Made by a program: the position numbers and the translations under genes | The notes under the pieces: model-generated | What the model was told of the DNA's origin: nothing | Seen by the model: only the letters and a program-made list of their open reading frames with translations | The model's database searches: none | Assembly: GCF_036345915.1 (NCBI RefSeq) | Contig: NZ_CP107785.1 | Span: forward strand, 992,001-1,056,000 | Direction of reading: 5' to 3' | Length of the DNA: 64,000 nt | Source of the DNA: Nocardia sp. NBC_00565 | GTDB taxonomy: Bacteria; Actinomycetota; Actinomycetes; Mycobacteriales; Mycobacteriaceae | Shown: in pieces, positions 30,427 to 38,517 of the stretch | Layout of the letters: every line of letters begins with the position of its first letter | Position numbering within the stretch: the stretch's first letter is position 1

Positions 30427-30945
30427 TTACGGATCGTTCGATTCGACATCGTTGCCGCGCAACGATTTCCGTATCTGTTCCAGACGCTCGCGCGCGGCTT
30501 TCTCGCGCGCCTCCCATTGTTCGTCGGCGCTGCGGCCCGCCGGGGTCTGCCGGTCGAGTTCGCCCATCCCCTGCGCGGTGCCGAAGCGCTGCTCGACCTT
30601 ATCGCGAACTGACTCGAAAGTAGGTACGCCGCCGGAGGAATATCCGCCCACCTCGGGTCCGGACGGAATGCCGATCGGCGATACCGGTACCGCGGGTACC
30701 GAAGAAATGCCTCCGACCTGCCCGGATGTCGCGGCATCGGATTCCTGATCATGCGTCTGCGGCGCTGGAGTGGGGGGACTCACAGTCGTATCGGAGCCCG
30801 CATGACCGAGGCCGGCGGCCTCGACGGCCGCGGTGTGCACCCAGGCGAGCCGAGGTCGCCCTGCGGTGGCCGTGCCGAGCACCGCCAGCAGTTCGTCATC
30901 GGACAGTGCCGCGAGCTGCGCGGTGATCTCACCCAAATCACTCAT
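30427..30945 (-). CDS. Conserved hypothetical protein with disordered centre
   Basis: A 172-residue protein. A helical N-terminus (LGEITAQLAALSDDELLAVLG) is followed by a Pro/Ser/Gly-rich linker (residues ~50-110) and a charged C-terminal helix (WEAREKAARERLEQIRKSL). No family was recognised. It is the first gene of a probable two-gene unit with the 342-residue protein. The layout, two helices joined by a flexible linker, suggests a scaffold or adaptor, but no function is shown. Confidence 0.55.
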   Translation of the reverse strand: MSDLGEITAQLAALSDDELLAVLGTATAGRPRLAWVHTAAVEAAGLGHAGSDTTVSPPTPAPQTHDQESDAATSGQVGGISSVPAVPVSPIGIPSGPEVGGYSSGGVPTFESVRDKVEQRFGTAQGMGELDRQTPAGRSADEQWEAREKAARERLEQIRKSLRGNDVESNDP

Positions 30946-30970
30946 AGCGCCAGGCTACGCACGAGTGCCA

Positions 30971-31738
30971 TCAGGTCGAGAGCAGATCACCGGCCCACGA
31001 GCGGATCACATCGATCCAGGAGACTCCCGACGACATGATCAGATCGTTGTGACCTGCGCCGGGAAAGACCACCAGTCGTTTCGGTTCGGGTGCGGCCGTG
31101 TACAGGCGTTCGGCATGGCGCAGCGGCAGTAGTTCGTCCTGATCGCCGTGCATGATCAGGATGGGTGCGCGCAGTTTGCGAATGCGGCGCAGGCTCGGAT
31201 AGGCGTCCGGGACGAGCGGGCTGGGCAGGAATGGATACACCGATCGGGCCGCGTCGCGCAGGCCGGTGAAGGTGGACATCAGCAGCAGTCCGGCGGGCGG
31301 GTGCTCGGTGGCCAACTCGACCAGTACGCCGCCGCCGAGCGATTTCCCCAGGTAAAGCAGCCGATCCGGGTCGACGCCCGGCTGGTCGAGCAGCACCCGT
31401 CGAGCGGCGTGGGCGTCGAGGTAAGTGCCGTGCTCGGTGGGTCGCCCGGTGCTGCGGCCGTAGCCGCGATAGTCGAAAGTGAGTACGTCCAAACCGATTT
31501 GGGTGAGTAGCGCGTAGATCGGCACCCGGTCGCCGATATTGCCCGCATTGCCGTGCGCGAAAAGGATGTGCCCGATCGAGCGTTCGGCGGGCAGCCACCA
31601 GGCGTGCAGCGTCTCGCCGTCGGTTGTCGGGATGGACAGCTCGGTGTAGTCCATCCCGAGGATCGACGGCGTCTGCAGGATCTGCCGATCCGGCATGAAG
31701 GTCAGCGCATTGAGGATCGGGCTAGCCGGATGTCGCAT
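30971..31738 (-). CDS. Alpha/beta hydrolase (BEM46/ABHD13-like)
   Basis: A 255-residue serine hydrolase. ILFAHGNAGNIGDR supplies the oxyanion hole, the nucleophile is in YLGKSLGGGVL, the acid in IMHGDQDELLPL and the histidine in FPGAGHNDLI. FDYRGYGRSTG is typical of the BEM46/ABHD13 branch. Members act on acyl esters or thioesters at membranes. The first ~20 residues are moderately hydrophobic but not a clear signal. It is followed on the same strand by the hypothetical pair after a 25-base gap. Confidence 0.85.
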   Translation of the reverse strand: MRHPASPILNALTFMPDRQILQTPSILGMDYTELSIPTTDGETLHAWWLPAERSIGHILFAHGNAGNIGDRVPIYALLTQIGLDVLTFDYRGYGRSTGRPTEHGTYLDAHAARRVLLDQPGVDPDRLLYLGKSLGGGVLVELATEHPPAGLLLMSTFTGLRDAARSVYPFLPSPLVPDAYPSLRRIRKLRAPILIMHGDQDELLPLRHAERLYTAAPEPKRLVVFPGAGHNDLIMSSGVSWIDVIRSWAGDLLST

Positions 31739-31792
31739 GCCATCGTTCTTACTCGGTGCCCGCCACTTCTGCGCGCCGACTCCCCGGGCGAG

Positions 31793-32083
31793 TTACGCCT
31801 CGACGACGTCCACGCCCTTCCAGAAGGCGACGCGATCACGCACCTGCTCGGCTTCCGGCTTCGGATCCGGGTAATACCACGCGGCATCCGGATTCTTCGC
31901 GCCCTCGATCTCGACCGTGTAATAGGACGCGAGCCCCTTCCAGCCGCAGACGGTATGCGTATCGCTGTCCCGGAAGAACTCCGTATTCAGTGACCCCGCC
32001 GGAAAGTAATGATTGCCCTCGACCACCACGGTGTCATCGCTCTCGGCCAACACCTTGCCGTTCCACACTGCTCGCACGCTCAT
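31793..32083 (-). CDS. DUF427 domain protein
   Basis: A 96-residue protein starting MSVRAVWNGKVLAESDDTVVVEG and containing CGWKGLASYYTVEI and AAWYYPDPKPEA, which are diagnostic for DUF427. The family forms a small beta-barrel; some fungal and bacterial members are nucleotidyl- or GFA-related, and the role is unknown. GGGAG precedes the ATG. The start at 32083 is chosen over a longer frame because family similarity begins exactly there. Confidence 0.9.
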   Translation of the reverse strand: MSVRAVWNGKVLAESDDTVVVEGNHYFPAGSLNTEFFRDSDTHTVCGWKGLASYYTVEIEGAKNPDAAWYYPDPKPEAEQVRDRVAFWKGVDVVEA

Positions 32084-32197
32084 CGAAACTCCCACCGTCG
32101 CAATGGATTCCGCCGCACACAGACCACGGCTATGATGTGTAACCCAACCCACACCCGCCGTATTCCCCCTCCACCCAGTGCCTCTCACCCGTCCTCC

Positions 32198-32292
32198 GTC
32201 ACGCCGCGCACCGCCCGTCACGCCGCGCACGGCACGTCACGCCGCGCACGGCACGTCACGCCGCGCACGGCACGTCACGCCGCGCACGGCAC
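32198..32292. repeat. Five tandem 19-bp repeats
   Basis: Five head-to-tail copies of GTCACGCCGCGCACGGCAC start at 32198, 32217, 32236, 32255 and 32274; the first has two changes at its end and the other four are identical. They lie between the esterase terminator and the start region of the DUF427 gene. There are no spacers, so it is not a CRISPR. It may be a slippage-prone minisatellite. Confidence 0.95.
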
Positions 32293-32308
32293 GGCACGGC
32301 GCGCAAAA

Positions 32309-32343
32309 GGTGCGCGGCGGCCGACAAGGCGGCGCCGCGCACC
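32309..32343 (-). terminator. Rho-independent terminator after the mycolyltransferase-like gene
   Basis: GGTGCGCGGC and GCCGCGCACC form a perfect 10-bp stem. On the minus strand it is followed by TTTTGCGC. It lies about 22 bases beyond the stop codon of the esterase. Confidence 0.85.
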
Positions 32344-32365
32344 ACTGGGGCGCTCGGATGCGCTT

Positions 32366-33376
32366 TTATACGCCGAGGCCTGCTTTCAGGGCCGGCCAGG
32401 ATTTGGGCAGTGCGGCCTTCCAGTACGGCCATGTGTGGACGCCGACGGCGGCGTAGTCGATGGAAAGGTCGGCGCCGAAGAGTTTCATGGCGGGCGAGAG
32501 GGCGATGGTGCAGTCATGCGAGACCTGTTCGATCTCGTTCGCCCGGAGCGGGTCGTTGGGCCAGGACCAGCTATCGTCGAATGGCGCATCGTCGAGGCTG
32601 GGCACACCGGTGCCCACGTACAGGTGGACCGGTTTGCCGCGCAGCGCGTCGAGGTGTTTGCTCGGGTCATGCGCCGCCCACTCCGGGTTGCCCGCGGTAC
32701 CCCACATGTTGTCCGGGTTGCCGCCCTTTGCTTCGACTACGGGGCGCACCGAGAGCTGCCCGACACCGTCGGTGGAGTAGCAGCCGCTGAAGGCTGCCAG
32801 GGCTCGGAACATGTCGGGGTGCCGCACGGCCAGGATGGCCGCCGCTCCCGCTCCCATCGAAAGCCCGCCGACGGCGTAGACGCCGTTGCCTTTCAGTTCA
32901 CGGTCGATCAGCGGCGGCAGCTCCGAGGTGAGAAAGGTCTCCCACTTCTGGTGTCCGAGTTTGGGATCATCCTTCAACCAGTCGGTGTAGTAGGTTCCCC
33001 CGCCGCCTACCGGCATCACCACGTTGACCGGCTTGTCGGCGAAGAACTCCTTGGCGCCGCCGCGCAGCGTCCAGGTGCTTGCCGGCTGAGATTCCGACGC
33101 CCCGTTTCCGTCCAGCAGCAGCAAGGTCGGCCGGGATGCCGACTGGTTCGCCGGCACCAGCACGTCGAGGTGAATGGTCCGGTTCATCGCGGCGGAGTGC
33201 ACGTACATCTGCCACTGTTGCGAGGAGGTGTGCTCGATCCGCTCGACGGTGGCGCTCGCATTCGCCTGCGGAGCGACGATGAACAGTGGCGCGACCGCGA
33301 CCGCCAAGGCCGCGGCGACAGACGCCATCCGCCGGTACCCTCGGCGTCGTCGCAATACCGACATGCGCAAACCCAT
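32366..33376 (-). CDS. Antigen-85-like mycolyltransferase / secreted esterase
   Basis: A protein of about 336 residues. The N-terminal signal peptide (MASVAAALAVAVAPLFIVAPQANA) predicts export. The alpha/beta-hydrolase core has the nucleophile in VGGLSMGAGAAAI and the histidine in GVHTWPYWKAAL, the arrangement of the antigen 85 family. These enzymes move mycolic acids between trehalose monomycolate and arabinogalactan in the cell wall. The ATG at 33376 has GAGG seven bases upstream and is preferred to the TTG two codons earlier. A strong terminator follows. Whether it transfers mycolates or only hydrolyses esters cannot be read from sequence. Confidence 0.85.
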   Translation of the reverse strand: MGLRMSVLRRRRGYRRMASVAAALAVAVAPLFIVAPQANASATVERIEHTSSQQWQMYVHSAAMNRTIHLDVLVPANQSASRPTLLLLDGNGASESQPASTWTLRGGAKEFFADKPVNVVMPVGGGGTYYTDWLKDDPKLGHQKWETFLTSELPPLIDRELKGNGVYAVGGLSMGAGAAAILAVRHPDMFRALAAFSGCYSTDGVGQLSVRPVVEAKGGNPDNMWGTAGNPEWAAHDPSKHLDALRGKPVHLYVGTGVPSLDDAPFDDSWSWPNDPLRANEIEQVSHDCTIALSPAMKLFGADLSIDYAAVGVHTWPYWKAALPKSWPALKAGLGV

Positions 33377-33792
33377 GTGCAAACCTCATCGACGTGACGG
33401 TTGGCCCCCGTCGGAGGCCGTGAATTTTCGCGTCGACAATGTCATGAAACGTCTTGAAACCGGCATCATCGGATTCCCACCGTTGGTGAGCAAGTCGGGT
33501 CGCAGACTGCGGCATCGATGGGTTGGAAACGCAATAGCTTGTGCTGCAACCAGATTCGTCTGTTGTCCGGACGCCTGCTAGCGGTGCAGCTCCGGTTTGT
33601 TGTGGCGGACCGAGGCTGCTGAACCGTATTTCAGATATGGGGTTGCAAACTCCGCTTCGTGCGCTAAGCGTGTGACCTGTGGCTTTGACGTGGTCTCACA
33701 ACGGCTTCATTGCTCGACTGTCTCATCACGCGCTGCATTTCCCCGTCTGCGATTGGTGGTCGCTGAGGATTTCGTTGATGAGATGCCTAGCC
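33377..33792. other. Intergenic stretch with an IS-end-like 17-mer
   Basis: No gene is supported in these 416 bases. At 33693 there is GTCTCACAACGGCTTCA, which matches a 17-mer at 44509 in 16 positions; it may be a solo insertion-sequence end. The part next to 33376 should hold the promoter of the mycolyltransferase gene. Confidence 0.4.
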
Positions 33793-35118
33793 TTACTGCA
33801 CCACACACCCCGGGGCTTGTGGGGTGCCGGCGAAGCGGTCGGCGAGGAAGTTCATGCCGCCGAGGGCTTCGCCCGCGGCGGCGCCGATGTGCGTCGGGAA
33901 CAGCGAGTGGATCGCGGTGAGGGTGGCGCCCTCAGCGCAGTAGGTGTCGACGAGGGCGGTGTAGCCGGCGACGGGGATCAATTCGTCGGCGACGCTGTGG
34001 TACAGGTACATCGGGGTGTCGGGGGCGGTGCCGCCGAGTTCGTTGGGCTTGGCGGCGTTGCGGAAAACGGGATTTGCCAGCAGGTTCGGGAACGCGGCGA
34101 AGTCGTCGACGTGGATGTCGGAGTACTTCTGCGCCAGATCCGCACCGCAGGCGGAGGTGTCTGCGGCGAGCAGCGCACGGCGGCCCCGGTCGTTCAGCAG
34201 GTCGGCCAGCCGAGAGTCGGGTTCATTGCGGGCCAGCCCGAGCAGGATCAGTATCGCTCCCACGGCGCCGTCGGAGCGTTGTGCCATGGCCGGGATATCG
34301 GTGGGGATTCCGCCGGCGCTGGTGCCGACGAATCGCACGTCTGGTGCGTATTCCTGACGCAACTGCGTGGCCCACAGCGTGGCGAAGGCTCCGCTCGAGT
34401 ATCCCCAGGCACCGATCGGGCTCGAGGCATCGATGCCGGCCGACGGGAAGGACCGGGCGGCCCGGAGTCCGTCCAGGACTCCGCGCCCGGATGTCACGCC
34501 GTCGAAGAGTCGGGACTGCGGCCCTTCATAATCGCTGACCACGACGGCCCACCCCCGCCGCAGCGCATCCGCGATGAACGGCGCATCCTGCATGATGCTC
34601 GCCATGTCGGTATCGCGTCCGCCGCGCAGCGTGAACGACGGCGCGCACTGGGTGTCGAGACTGTTCTCGGGTACCTGGTACGACAACACCGGCCGCGGCC
34701 CGTTCCAGGGCACCGGTGGCACCAGCACCGTCGTCACGTCCAGCTGCGGATGCTCTTCGGAATCGGTTGTGCGATACCGTAATTGCCACGCCGCCACCGG
34801 TATCGGCAGACCGAACAGTGGGATCGGCCGCGACCCGAGCACCTCGCCGTTCGGATGTGACGCGAGATCGGTGGGTGCGGCATAGAAGGGATCGTCACCA
34901 GGGGACAGCACTGCGGCTTGCGCGACCGGCATCGACAATGCGGCCGGCAGCATGATCATGGCGAGCGTGAGGGTCGCCAGCCATAGCCGGCCGATCCGCC
35001 ACCACATCACTGGTTGCCGGCGCGCGCCGTCGACCGGCAGACCAGGCACATCAGTAGCCGAACACACTGTGCGGCAAGCATTTTTCCAATATGTCGATAA
35101 CGTATTCCCGGATTCCAT
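33793..35118 (-). CDS. Secreted LIP-family lipase
   Basis: A 441-residue enzyme. The start at 35118 has GGAGG five bases upstream. A 37-residue preface is followed by a hydrophobic export signal (WRIGRLWLATLTLAMIMLP) with a signal-peptidase-like AQAA site. The mature part is a secretory lipase: LSYQVPENSLD, VVVSDYEGP, the nucleophile in GAWGYSSGAFAT, the acid in HSVADELIPV and a C-terminal THIGAA histidine. Such lipases hydrolyse triacylglycerols outside the cell. It is divergent from another exported hydrolase. The long preface before the signal is unusual and could mean an internal start at MWWRIGR. Confidence 0.85.
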   Translation of the reverse strand: MESGNTLSTYWKNACRTVCSATDVPGLPVDGARRQPVMWWRIGRLWLATLTLAMIMLPAALSMPVAQAAVLSPGDDPFYAAPTDLASHPNGEVLGSRPIPLFGLPIPVAAWQLRYRTTDSEEHPQLDVTTVLVPPVPWNGPRPVLSYQVPENSLDTQCAPSFTLRGGRDTDMASIMQDAPFIADALRRGWAVVVSDYEGPQSRLFDGVTSGRGVLDGLRAARSFPSAGIDASSPIGAWGYSSGAFATLWATQLRQEYAPDVRFVGTSAGGIPTDIPAMAQRSDGAVGAILILLGLARNEPDSRLADLLNDRGRRALLAADTSACGADLAQKYSDIHVDDFAAFPNLLANPVFRNAAKPNELGGTAPDTPMYLYHSVADELIPVAGYTALVDTYCAEGATLTAIHSLFPTHIGAAAGEALGGMNFLADRFAGTPQAPGCVVQ

Positions 35119-35560
35119 CACGCCTCCCGCGTCCAACGATCCGACGCGCAGGCACTCTGGGCCCGCACAACCCGATACATCACTTGGGGTTGAGATCACG
35201 TTAACATAACGATTTCATATTCACAGCTGAAAGTTCCAATAACTTTTGAGGCCGCCCAGCAAGAAGGAGAAGGCTCGCCGGACCGAGCCGATACCGAACC
35301 TTGACATTCCGGGCAATTGCTCGGCACACGCCGCTATCGCGCCAGCCTGCGATCCGCGCACGTCGGCGCACCTCACAAAACCTGATGTCGGAGGCATAAC
35401 CCCGATGTGACCGGGGAAAGTATGGGTGACGCTCCTGGAAATCTCGGCTTTGCCGAGCCGGTTTCAGCAAACGGCAGGTAGGGTGCACGTTCGAGACCCC
35501 GGAAATGGCTGTGCGGCGGAATCAGGGATGCGTACGCGGAGGTCTCGGGCAGGAGATGCG
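35119..35560. other. Divergent intergenic region between two exported hydrolases
   Basis: About 440 bases between the lipase and the TAP-like hydrolase. No gene, repeat or RNA is evident; it must contain the promoters of both divergent genes. An A/T-rich segment near 35200-35240 (TAACATAACG) is the best promoter candidate. Confidence 0.4.
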
Positions 35561-37084
35561 ATGCCGATACTTTGGGTTCGATGGCTCGTTCTGGGGGTCA
35601 TATCGGCGGCCGCGTTCGCCACATTGCCCATGGGACCGGCAAGCGCCGACCCGGTCGATGACATCCCGGGTGGGCTGGAGTCGTTCTATCACCAGCAGCT
35701 GGACTGGAAGCCGTGCGACGACGCGGTGCTCGACGGTGCGGGTGCTCAGTGCGCGGGCGTTGTCGTACCGCTCGACTACAACCGACCGGACGCACGCACG
35801 CTGACAGTAGCGATCTCGCGTATCCCGGCCACCGACCCGGACCACAGACGCGGGATCATGCTGTCCAACCCCGGCGGTCCTGGCGGTCCGGGCCTGAGCA
35901 TGATTGCCGACCTCCGGGATCGGCTAACACCGGATGTCCGTGCCCGGTACGACCTGATCGGCATGGACCCGCGTGGTATCGGCCGATCGGACCGAATGAG
36001 TTGTGCCCTGCCGCTGCCCACCATGTTGTTCTCGGCTGGCTTCGACGCCTTCGGCTACGCGCGCGACGCCACCCTCGCCGCCGCGTTCGCGGCTTCCTGC
36101 ATAGCACCCGATCCCGAGAAGGCCCGGTCCATCACCACCCGCAATACCGCCCGAGACATGGATGTCATCCGCAGCGCATTCGGTGAACGCGAGCTCAACT
36201 ATTACGGCGACTCCTACGGCACCTACCTGGGCGCGGTGTACACGCAGATGTTCCCTCAGCACAGTGACCGGATCGTGCTGGACAGCGCCATCGACCCGGA
36301 CCGCTACTGGATCGGCACGTACCAGGACATGGGCGCCGTCAATGAGGCCGGGCTCGACGACTGGGCTATCTGGGCGGGCCGGCACGACGCCGACTACCAC
36401 TTCGGTACCAGCGGACCGCAGGTCCGAGCCTTTGTCGAGGACATGATCCGACGTGCCGCCACGCATCCGGTCATCGGCAACGGCTATCTCATCGATGAAC
36501 ACACCGTGCCGATGATGCTGCTGTTGCTGTTGTCGAATCCGCGGAAGAACACCAACCTCGCCGAGCTCGTGCGGGTCGTAGCCGACGCAGTGTCCGGGCT
36601 GCCCACCGACATGGAGCAGCTGAAAGCGAAGATCAGCGGTCCCGTTCCGCTGGATGCCTCGGGTATGGCGGCGGTCCTGTGTGGTGATAAGGCTGCACCC
36701 CGAGATCTGGCCTGGTATCGCCGCAACATCGAAAGCGTCCGGGCGACCCAACCGGTGTTCGGCGCGTTCGCCAACAACATCACCGCCTGCGCGTTCTGGC
36801 CGGACCCGATCGAGCCACCCACCGCCGTGCACAACCCGACACCAGCCCTGATCCTGCAGGCAACCCGCGACACCCGCACCCCCTACCAAGAAGGCCTTGC
36901 ACTGCACCAGGACCTGACAGCGTCACGAATGGTCACACTGGCAGACACCCGTGTTCACGGCGTCCTCGGCTCCAACCTGAGCCACTGCGCGAACGACATC
37001 GTCAACACCTACTTCCGTGACGGCACCCTCCCCGATGCCGATCTCACCTGCCAACGCGACCCCAACTATCTCCCCGACTACTAA
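35561..37084 (+). CDS. Exported alpha/beta hydrolase with TAP-like C-terminal domain (SlpD/E type)
   Basis: A protein of about 507 residues. The signal peptide is MPILWVRWLVLGVISAAAF with cleavage near ASADP; AGGAG lies five bases upstream of this ATG. The core contains LSNPGGPGGPGLSM (oxyanion region), the nucleophile in YYGDSYGTYLG, and the C-terminal TAP-like domain with LILQATRDTRTPY (acid) and a histidine in SNLSHCAND. The family comprises exported tripeptidyl-aminopeptidase-like proteases and lipases. It ends directly at the border of the following insertion sequences. Confidence 0.87.
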   Translation: MPILWVRWLVLGVISAAAFATLPMGPASADPVDDIPGGLESFYHQQLDWKPCDDAVLDGAGAQCAGVVVPLDYNRPDARTLTVAISRIPATDPDHRRGIMLSNPGGPGGPGLSMIADLRDRLTPDVRARYDLIGMDPRGIGRSDRMSCALPLPTMLFSAGFDAFGYARDATLAAAFAASCIAPDPEKARSITTRNTARDMDVIRSAFGERELNYYGDSYGTYLGAVYTQMFPQHSDRIVLDSAIDPDRYWIGTYQDMGAVNEAGLDDWAIWAGRHDADYHFGTSGPQVRAFVEDMIRRAATHPVIGNGYLIDEHTVPMMLLLLLSNPRKNTNLAELVRVVADAVSGLPTDMEQLKAKISGPVPLDASGMAAVLCGDKAAPRDLAWYRRNIESVRATQPVFGAFANNITACAFWPDPIEPPTAVHNPTPALILQATRDTRTPYQEGLALHQDLTASRMVTLADTRVHGVLGSNLSHCANDIVNTYFRDGTLPDADLTCQRDPNYLPDY

Positions 37085-37126
37085 GAGGCCGCAGATCAAT
37101 AACACGCAATCTTTAGCGTTCGGAGG

Positions 37127-38517
37127 GGGACTATCTCGCCAACGGTGTTTCCGGCGTTGTTTCTCAGTAGGTTTGGGCGTCGGGCCAGCGGTCGGCGAAG
37201 GTGATCGCGAAAGCGTTGACAGCTGGTTTCCAGCGCATGGTCCATCGTGCCCGACCCGCCCCTGTCGGGTCCAGTGACCGGGTGACCAGATACAGGCATT
37301 TCAGGGCGGCTTGCTCGGTGGGGAAATGCCCGCGGGCTTTGATCGCACGCCGGTAGCGGGCGTTCAAGGATTCGATCGCGTTGGTGGAGCAGATCACACG
37401 GCGTATTTCGATGTCGTAGTCGAGGAAGGGAATGAACTCTTCCCACGCATTCTCCCAAAGACGCACGATCGCAATATATTTCGTGCCCCAACGCTCGGTG
37501 AAGTCGTCGAGCGCTGCTCGTGCCGCGGCAGCGTTGGGTGCGGTGTAGATCGGCTTCACATCCCGGCGCAACGCATCCCAATGCTGACGGCCCGCCAGCC
37601 GGAACGTGTTGCGAATGAGATGGATGATGCACGTCTGAACCGTCGCCAGCGGCCACACGTTCCCGACCGCGTCGGGCAGCCCTTTCAATCCGTCGCAGAC
37701 CAGGAAGAACACATCTTTCACGCCACGGTTGCGGATATCGGTGAGCACGCTGAGCCAGAACTTCGCGCCTTCACCGCCGGTGCCGGCCCACAACCCCAGA
37801 ATGTCTTTCTCACCGTTGACGGTGACCCCGATCGCGGCATAGATCGGCCGGTTGGCCACCTGACCATCGCGAACCTTCACAACGATGGCATCGATGAACA
37901 CGGCCACGTAGGTTTCATCCAGCGGCCGGCACGACCACTCCTGCATCTCCGCGACCACCTTGTCGGTGATCCGGGACACCGTCTCCTTCGACACCAACGC
38001 ACCATAGATCTCAGCGAAATGCGCCGAAATCTCTCCGGTGGTAAGGCCTTTCGCATACAGCGACAACACGATCTCATCCACGCCGGTCAACCGGCGCTGG
38101 CGCTTCTTGACGATCTGCGGCTCGAAGGTCCCGTCACGATCGCGGGGCACCTCGATCGGGACGTGACCGGTCGCCTCTGTCAGCACCGTCTTCGACCGGG
38201 TCCCGTTGCGCACATTGGTCGTTTCCCGCTCGGTCGGGGCTTGGCCCTTGTCGAAGCCGAGGTGCTCGGTCATCTCCTCGTTCAACGCGGTTTCCAGGAC
38301 GGTCTTGGTGAACTGTTTGAGCAACCCGTTCGGCCCGGTCAGCGATAAGCCTTGCTCCTTAGCCATCCGGACCAACTCCTGGGCGGCCAACTCCTCCGCC
38401 GAAGCCTCCACCGGCTTCTTCTTCCTCATCACGGCATCAAGTGTCGTCATCACGGCACCTTCCCGCTGAGCATCGCTCAGCGAATCAGGCCGGAAACACC
38501 CTTAAATCCACAGTCCC
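37127..38517 (-). mobile_element. Intact IS256-family element with 8-bp target duplication
   Basis: The ends are inverted repeats that share GGGACT at the tips and GGTGTTTCCGGC inside (26-27 bases in total with a variable middle). Flanking bases are TTCGGAGG at 37119-37126 and TTCGGAGG at 38518-38525, a perfect 8-bp duplication as expected for IS256. Both ends and the transposase are intact, so the insertion is recent. It lies in the last codons of an ISAzo13-type transposase gene. Confidence 0.95.
37164..38453 (-). CDS. IS256-family transposase
   Basis: A 429-residue mutator-type DDE transposase. The first aspartate is in VAVFIDAIVVKVRDG, the second in FFLVCDGLKGLPDA and the glutamate in CSTNAIESLNARYRRAI, the normal IS256 order. 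TCIIHLIRNTFR between them is the C/D(2)H-type signature region. Length is normal for the family, with no frameshift. It catalyses cut-out or copy-out transposition through a circular intermediate. Confidence 0.97.
   Translation of the reverse strand: MMTTLDAVMRKKKPVEASAEELAAQELVRMAKEQGLSLTGPNGLLKQFTKTVLETALNEEMTEHLGFDKGQAPTERETTNVRNGTRSKTVLTEATGHVPIEVPRDRDGTFEPQIVKKRQRRLTGVDEIVLSLYAKGLTTGEISAHFAEIYGALVSKETVSRITDKVVAEMQEWSCRPLDETYVAVFIDAIVVKVRDGQVANRPIYAAIGVTVNGEKDILGLWAGTGGEGAKFWLSVLTDIRNRGVKDVFFLVCDGLKGLPDAVGNVWPLATVQTCIIHLIRNTFRLAGRQHWDALRRDVKPIYTAPNAAAARAALDDFTERWGTKYIAIVRLWENAWEEFIPFLDYDIEIRRVICSTNAIESLNARYRRAIKARGHFPTEQAALKCLYLVTRSLDPTGAGRARWTMRWKPAVNAFAITFADRWPDAQTY

Noticed and set aside
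31793..32230. Longer form of the DUF427 protein beginning at 32230
   Set aside because: The extra 49 residues enter the tandem repeats, have no similarity to the family, and the internal ATG has its own GGGAG site.
32198..32292. CRISPR array
   Set aside because: The 19-base units are directly adjacent with no spacers and no cas genes nearby.
37096..37656. 186-residue minus-strand frame overlapping the IS256 transposase end
   Set aside because: A frame-shifted shadow of the intact transposase; both catalytic motifs are in the main frame.
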